From assembly GCA_037176705.1 (NCBI GenBank), contig CM073889.1:50275596-50339595 (forward strand): a DNA stretch of 64,000 bases, written 5' to 3'. The notes under the pieces are model-generated. The model was not told the origin of the DNA and did not search any database. It worked only from the letters and a program-made list of their open reading frames with translations. This document shows positions 59,954 to 64,000 of the stretch, in pieces; the first letter of the stretch is position 1, and each line of letters starts with the position of its first letter. A program made the position numbers and the translations under genes. Source of the stretch: Molossus alvarezi. Lineage: Eukaryota; Chordata; Mammalia; Chiroptera; Molossidae.

Positions 59954-60770
59954 TTTGGCTATCTCAGTGGGTTTTCGAGCCTGCCAAATTTTCCATGTGG
60001 GTGTTGGTGTTCTGCTGTTTGTGGTTTCCTCTACAAGGTCCAGATGTGCCTGTGTGGGCCCACGTTAAACATCACTGCCAAGTCTTACTTTCCTGGGTAG
60101 ATTTGCAAGCCCAGGAAAGGTTCAGTTATCTTATAGCTTTTTGCCTGGAGGCTATTAGGCTCAGTTACTCAGTGCCTTGGAATGTAGCCCTGGTGTTCTG
60201 CCTAAGAGGATTTCCAGAGCTGGTTAGATGTTGGTTGTTAATGAGCCTCGATTTTTATTTCTTTGCCTCACCTGGGAAAGGCTGTATTTCCAAGGAGGGG
60301 GGTGGCTTCTGCTTTTTGCCACAGCTTGGGGAAGGAGCACACTGGCCACCATCTTTTGTGGTCATAACTCAGCCAAAACTTTGAGTGCCCTCCAAATCTC
60401 GGATGTCCACACAGAGTTCCAGCGCAGTATGCCCTTTCTCTGCTGTAGCCATTGGGTGAGTGGCTGTGGCTATTTTAGTGCTCTGTCCTGGCTCTCTGGG
60501 CTGTGGAGCCATCTTGGTCTTTATTCCCCAAGGGCACTGCACACAGCTATGTCTTCTGCTGTCCTTGGGCTCCCAGCCCTCCACCCTCTTTTGCCTCCGC
60601 AGATCCTACCAGTGTCTCTGGTTATATGGTCCGGTCCTGCTGCTTTTCAGTTGTTTTTTTCTGAGGATTTGTCTTTATTTCAGTTGTAATTCCCGTTTGG
60701 TTCTGGGAGATTGTCTGAGTGGCTTCTTCTCACTCTGCCTCCTTTTTCACATCCTCTAAACCTATCTTTT
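59954..60770 (-). promoter_or_regulatory. L1-K proximal 5' UTR
   Basis: The non-monomeric 5' UTR, equivalent to 17297-18303 in L1-C but older. It is bounded at 60740-60770 by CTCACTCTGCCTCC, the sense-strand equivalent of the L1-C start, and continues without a break into the monomer array. Expected to carry promoter elements by family; none is proved here. Confidence 0.7.
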
Positions 60771-61460
60771 GTGCAACTGGGTTGCACAGGCCTTTCTGGT
60801 GCCCTTGCACCCTACATGTCCCTTGGGTAACTGGATTACGCAGTTCCTCTGGGAACCAGGCTCTATGCCTATGTTATGGGCTGCTGGGTCACACTGGCCT
60901 CCCTGGTTCTTCAGCACCCCGCACATCCAGTGGATAACTGGATGGCACAGTTTCTGCATGGTCGGACAGGCCTGTCTGGTGCTTCAGCACCCCACAGGCC
61001 CCGTGTGTAACTAGATTATGCAGTCCCTACTGGGTTGCACATTCTTCTCTGGTGCTTCATCACCTCACAGGTCCGTGGGTAACTACATCACACAGTCCCT
61101 GCTGGGTGGCACAGGCCTCTCTGGTGCTTCAGCACCCCACGGGTCTCATGGGAAACTGGATTGCACAGTTCCTGCTGGGTCACACGTGCCTCTTGGTGCT
61201 TCAGCACCCAGCAGGTCCCACATGTTATTGGATGGCACAGTCCCTGCTGGCTCACACAGGCCTCTCTGGTGCTTCAGCATCCCACAGGTCCTGCAGGTTA
61301 TTGGATGGCACAGTCCCTGCTGGGTTTCACAGGCCTCTTTGGTGCTTCAGCACCCCACAGTTCCCATGGGTAACTGGATTGCATAGTCCTTGCTGGGTGG
61401 CACAGGCCTCTCTGGTGCCCCTGCACCTTGCAGTTCTTGTGGGAAGGCTGCTAGATTGCA
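60770..61460 (-). repeat. Tandem monomer array of L1-K 5' region (~73 bp, ~9 units)
   Basis: Units repeat with a period of about 72-73 bp on the plus strand, each containing TGCTGGGT, CACAGGCCTCTCTGGTGCTT then CAGCACCCCACAGGTC and GGGTAACTGGAT. About nine units are seen. The second from the 60.77-kb edge is expanded to about 107 bp by an insert with CTCTATGCCTATGTTATGGG. The order and the 107-bp variant match L1-F. Units vary by roughly 10-25 percent by eye, with some more homogeneous in the middle (about 61090-61370). Confidence 0.92.
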
Positions 61461-62130
61461 CCAGTCTCTGTAGGGCTTGGGCTTCCCACTGCACTTGTGA
61501 AGTACTGGACAAGACAGGCCTCTGTGGGGCCCCAGGTCCCTCGGCTGGGGCTGAGGAGTGCTGCTGCCCTGTGGGGCTCAACTCCTGCTCAATTTTTGCT
61601 GTAGGTTTTGGGGATGGGTCTCATCTGCTGGTCTGTGCTTCTGTTGCCTGGGGATGAATTTCTGCTCCCCAGCCTCTGTTTGCGGGGGTATATCTGGACT
61701 CTGATAGGGCTGCTCTAATGGGGGATGGTGCTGGGCGCCAGGCTGTCAGCAGCTTCTGCAACTGGCACCTAGGGAACTCCACTACTGTGCACTGGTCTGT
61801 GTTGACACAGAGTGTCCACTGGTCAGATGGTGCCAGGTGCGCTGGTGGTCTCGAGTTGCTGGGCCCTAGCCACTCCCACTGCCTCTTCCCAGGGAAGACT
61901 TGGGATCTTCCAAAATGGTGGGACTTCTCTGTAGTGCTGGGAAAAGCCCCCTGAAGGGCCACTTACTGCAGTAGCCGGCTGCTCTGTCCACAGCACAGGA
62001 ACCTTCTGCTCCACGTCTCTGCACTGCAGGGGTTTGGTGGTCCACCTTCACATCCACTCACACTCTTTCACACACTTACTCACTCACTCAAACACTCACC
62101 CTCCCTTCGGTCCTGCCTGCCACCATCTTT
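61461..62130 (-). promoter_or_regulatory. Distal L1-K 5' module, non-monomeric
   Basis: GC-rich sequence upstream (in sense) of the monomers. It ends at about 62130 in a segment whose sense strand starts CAAAGATGGTGGCAGG, a form typical of L1 5' starts. It contains CTGCTGGTCTGTGCTTCTGT and a (CACT)-rich stretch near 62050-62100. Weak similarity to the 5' region of L1-L is visible (GCTTCTG-TGCCTGGGG type segments). Function unknown; promoter role inferred from position. Confidence 0.55.
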
Positions 62131-62803
62131 GCCTGTCCCTTTTGAACTGCAGTGTTTCTATTGAGAAACAGCTGTCATTTTAATGGGAGCTCCATTGTAG
62201 ATTACTTTCTGTCTCTTTTTTGATTCTTTTAGGATTCTTTCTTTGTCTTTAATGTTTGCCATTTTTATTATGATGTGTCTAGCTGGGATTCATCTTTCTT
62301 GGGACTCCCTGTTTTTCCTGGACTTGTGTGATTTTTTTTCTTCACCATTTTAGGAAGGCTTTCTGTCATTATTTCTTCAAACAGGTTCTCTGTTCCTTTC
62401 TCCAATTTTCTGCTTCTGCTACCCTATAATGTGAATGTTGTTACATTTTTCATTGTCCCACAGCTCCCTGAAACTCTCCTCCTGCTTTTTAATTGTATTC
62501 CCCATTTGGTGCTCTATTTGTGTGTTTTTCTTTTGTTTTTGTTCTTTTTTTTACCTTGTCTTCTAAGTCGCTGATTTGGTCTTCAGCTTCTTCTAATCTA
62601 CTATTGAATCCTTCTAAGTTATTTTTCATAATAGCTATGTCATTCTTTATTTCCTCTTGCTTTTTATGCATAGCTTCTCCCTCTTTTTTTAAGCTGAAGT
62701 AGTCTCCAGTGAGGTCTTCATAATTCTTATTAAGTTGTCTGTAGTTCTCACCAAATTGTTTGAGCACCCTAATAATCATTGCTTTGAATTCTTCATTTAA
62801 CAA
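62131..62803 (-). pseudogene. L1-L ORF1 fragment
   Basis: The sense frame 62803-62489 is open for 104 codons (starting LNEEFKAMIIRVLKQF) with a heptad-type coiled coil ending LEEAEDQISDLEDKVKKRTK. Downstream, the RRM and C-terminal parts (62480-62131) are recognisable by nucleotide similarity (TTTCTATTGAGAAACAGCTG against TTTCTGTTGAGAAGTCAGCT in L1-K) but contain stops. RNA-binding ORF1p by family; inactive. Confidence 0.8.
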
Positions 62804-62841
62804 GTTGCTTTCTTCTAGTTCCTGTAGTTTCTTTTCTAGTA

Positions 62842-62844
<3 letters not shown>

Positions 62845-62882
<38 letters not shown>
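62845..62882 (+). repeat. (TC)n microsatellite
   Basis: A pure TC run of about 38 bases lies in the 5' part of L1-L ORF1 or its leader. It is likely a slippage expansion. Confidence 0.95.
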
Positions 62883-62885
<3 letters not shown>

Positions 62886-63072
62886 GTTTCTTTGTCTCAC
62901 CACTTTAGCAATCTGGTAGTTCTAAGCCCAATGAGAGTTGTTGGAATGTGTAAGCAGGTTGGTGTGTTTCAATTAAGACTGCTGTGCCTCCCAACCTGTT
63001 TTGGTGTATTGCACCTGTTGGCTGCTATGGGTCCTGGAGGGTTGACACCTGGCAACTGCAACTGGTCTATTA

Positions 63073-63800
63073 TGCAGGTCTCAGCTCCCTGTGACTTGCT
63101 GCTGCTTGGGCTGGGGCCCTGCTCCTGATCAGCTTCTGCTGATGCTGCTGGAGATAAATCTTACATGCCAATATATGCTTCTGCTGCCTAGGGTGCCTGG
63201 GACCATCTGGTGCCCTGCTGGGCTGTGTGGTTACTGCTGATATGTTGCTGGCATGTGTGGGGTTCCACTAATACACTTTTGGGGTGTGTGGATTTCACTG
63301 GCACTCTGCTTTGTTTTGTGGGTCCCTTTGGTATGCTGGTGGGGTGTGTGGGTCCAGCTGGTGTCCTACTGCGGTTTGTGGTCCTGTAGGTACACTGATG
63401 GTGTTTGCAAATTCCACTGGTGCACTGCTGGGGTTTATGGGTGCCTCTGGTATGCTTCTGGGGTGTGTGGGTCCCACTGGGGTTCGGTTGGGGTACCCTG
63501 CAGCCTGGTGTGGCCCAGCTCCTGAACTGTTGCTGCTGGGGGTGAGTGTCAGCTCCCAATTTGCACTGCTACTGCTGCTTCCAGGGGGAGCTCTCAGGTT
63601 CCAATCCTTATTGTAGTTTGGCGCTGAAGTTGCTACACACCTGGGACTTTGCTGCTGCCAGGAGAGGGGCTCTTCTCCAACTCCTCTGCTGTAGTTGTCA
63701 AAGGCAGGTCTCAGCTGCCCTAGCCCTGCTGCTTGGGCTGGGGCACCCTCCTGATCAGCCTTTGCTGATGCTGCTGGAGATGGGATTCAGCTGCCAATCA
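63073..63800 (+). repeat. Direct duplication ~627 bp apart in L1-L 5' region
   Basis: The segment at about 63090-63160 (GCTTGGGCTGGGG, CTCCTGATCAGC, TGCTGATGCTGCTGGAGAT) recurs at about 63720-63785 with few differences. The flanks are related too (GCAGGTCTCAGCT upstream in both). The spacing is about 627 bases. It suggests a long monomer or a segmental duplication within the 5' region. Confidence 0.8.
63218..63510 (-). repeat. 30-bp minisatellite in L1-L 5' region
   Basis: About nine imperfect units of 29-31 bp with a plus-strand core GGGGTGTGTGGGTCCCACTG then GTATGCTG. Clear units begin near 63249, 63279, 63310, 63340, 63370, 63399, 63429 and 63459. It is open in several frames and so gives artefact reading frames. 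Confidence 0.85.
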
Positions 63801-64000
63801 GATCTGCTAATGCCTGTTTGGAATGGGGCTCTAGTCCACTCCAGTCTCTGTTGATGTTGGGGGAGGTGCCAGGATCGCAAAATGGTGCTAGTGCTCCAGT
63901 GAGCTGGGGAAGACTGACTGGAGCCTGGACAGGCTGTCATGAGCCTGGGCAGTCTCCACGCCACTCTGAGCCTGGCACCTGAGAGGGCCTGGAGCGTGAG

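Larger units (their letters stand above)
54441..62130 (-). mobile_element. LINE-1 copy L1-K, antisense, with very long 5' region
   Basis: The element includes 3' UTR and tail (54441-54700), ORF2 (54705-58484), ORF1 (58532-59953, enlarged by a 520-bp SINE dimer), a 5' UTR (59954-60770), tandem monomers (60770-61460) and a distal non-repetitive module to about 62130 whose sense start resembles an L1 start (CAAAGATGGTGGCAGGCAGG). Without SINEs it is about 7.1 kb, over 1 kb longer than L1-C, and the extra length is all 5'. It is older than L1-C by divergence. Whether the distal module belongs to the same insertion is uncertain. Confidence 0.88.
62131..64000 (-). mobile_element. LINE-1 copy L1-L, different subfamily, ORF1 and 5' region, runs off window
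   Basis: The antisense ORF1 occupies about 62131-62900 and a 5' region follows to the window end. ORF1 sequence differs clearly from the other L1s here, with an NKNYEDLTGDYFSLKKEG-type coiled coil. No ORF2 or 3' end is present: L1-K starts directly at its 3' boundary. The 5' region holds a dinucleotide tract, a 30-bp minisatellite and a long-spaced duplication. Confidence 0.8.

Noticed and set aside
61052..61657. A 201-codon frame through the monomer array (Trp, Ser and Leu rich repeats)
   Set aside because: Open only because the monomer length is near a multiple of three in places. Repetitive composition with no start context or domain.
1..64000. CRISPR arrays, bacterial operons or phage-like systems
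   Set aside because: Base composition, repeat families and lack of long intact ORFs are those of a mammalian nuclear genome. No regular repeat-spacer array exists; the tandem repeats seen have no variable spacers.

Overview
The window is a piece of a mammalian nuclear genome, almost certainly a bat (Chiroptera). The main clue is a young tRNA-derived SINE of the VES type seen in bats: a Pol III A and B box head, a pyrimidine-rich body with an ATCGATGTTTCTCTC-like motif, a tail ending TCCTCACCCGAGGA read on the opposite strand, and poly(A). Species cannot be fixed from the sequence alone. Mammal-wide fossils (MER5A, MER20, L2, MIR, MLT1) form the background. I find no intact host protein-coding gene, no genuine RNA gene, no CRISPR array and nothing bacterial. 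The only host-gene trace is a dead retrocopy of the 3' end of DHTKD1 at 42.0-42.5 kb. || Layout. 0-6.1 kb: host sequence with MER5A, one SINE and MER20. 6.15-9.1 kb: 5'-truncated L1 (L1-A, +). 9.1-12.1 kb: host sequence with a CAT-type microsatellite, an L2 piece and a MIR. 12.1-16.0 kb: old, broken antisense L1 (L1-B) with nested insertions. 16.9-17.2 kb: young SINE with a 16-bp target duplication. 17.3-23.3 kb: full-length sense L1 (L1-C) with an 18-bp target duplication and only a few disabling lesions. 24.4-26.3 kb: MLT1 (ERVL-MaLR) remnant. 26.5-37.8 kb: antisense L1-D, split by a Tigger DNA transposon (itself carrying a SINE) and by a full-length antisense L1 (L1-N, 12-bp target duplication). 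37.8-41.6 kb: antisense L1-E with a large internal deletion and two SINEs. 41.6-45.3 kb: host sequence with the DHTKD1 retrocopy, an inverted repeat and an older SINE. 45.3-53.5 kb: sense L1-F, with a tandem-monomer 5' UTR, hit by a 20-bp-TSD antisense L1 and by a twin-primed L1, and followed by another L1 3' end. 54.4-62.1 kb: antisense L1-K with a very long 5' region (monomer array plus a distal module) and a head-to-tail SINE dimer. 62.1-64 kb: ORF1 and 5' region of a different, older L1 (L1-L). || Roughly 40 of 64 kb is LINE-1. The elements work together only as autonomous L1s supplying the retrotransposition machinery, with SINEs and the DHTKD1 retrocopy as its probable passengers. The nesting order gives a relative chronology. 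The strongest leads are the mouse-like tandem monomers shared by two independent L1 insertions (L1-F and L1-K), the SINE dimer inside one target duplication, a Tigger inserted into an L1 of the local bat lineage, and the near-full-length inverted L1 pair at 17-23 and 30-36 kb.
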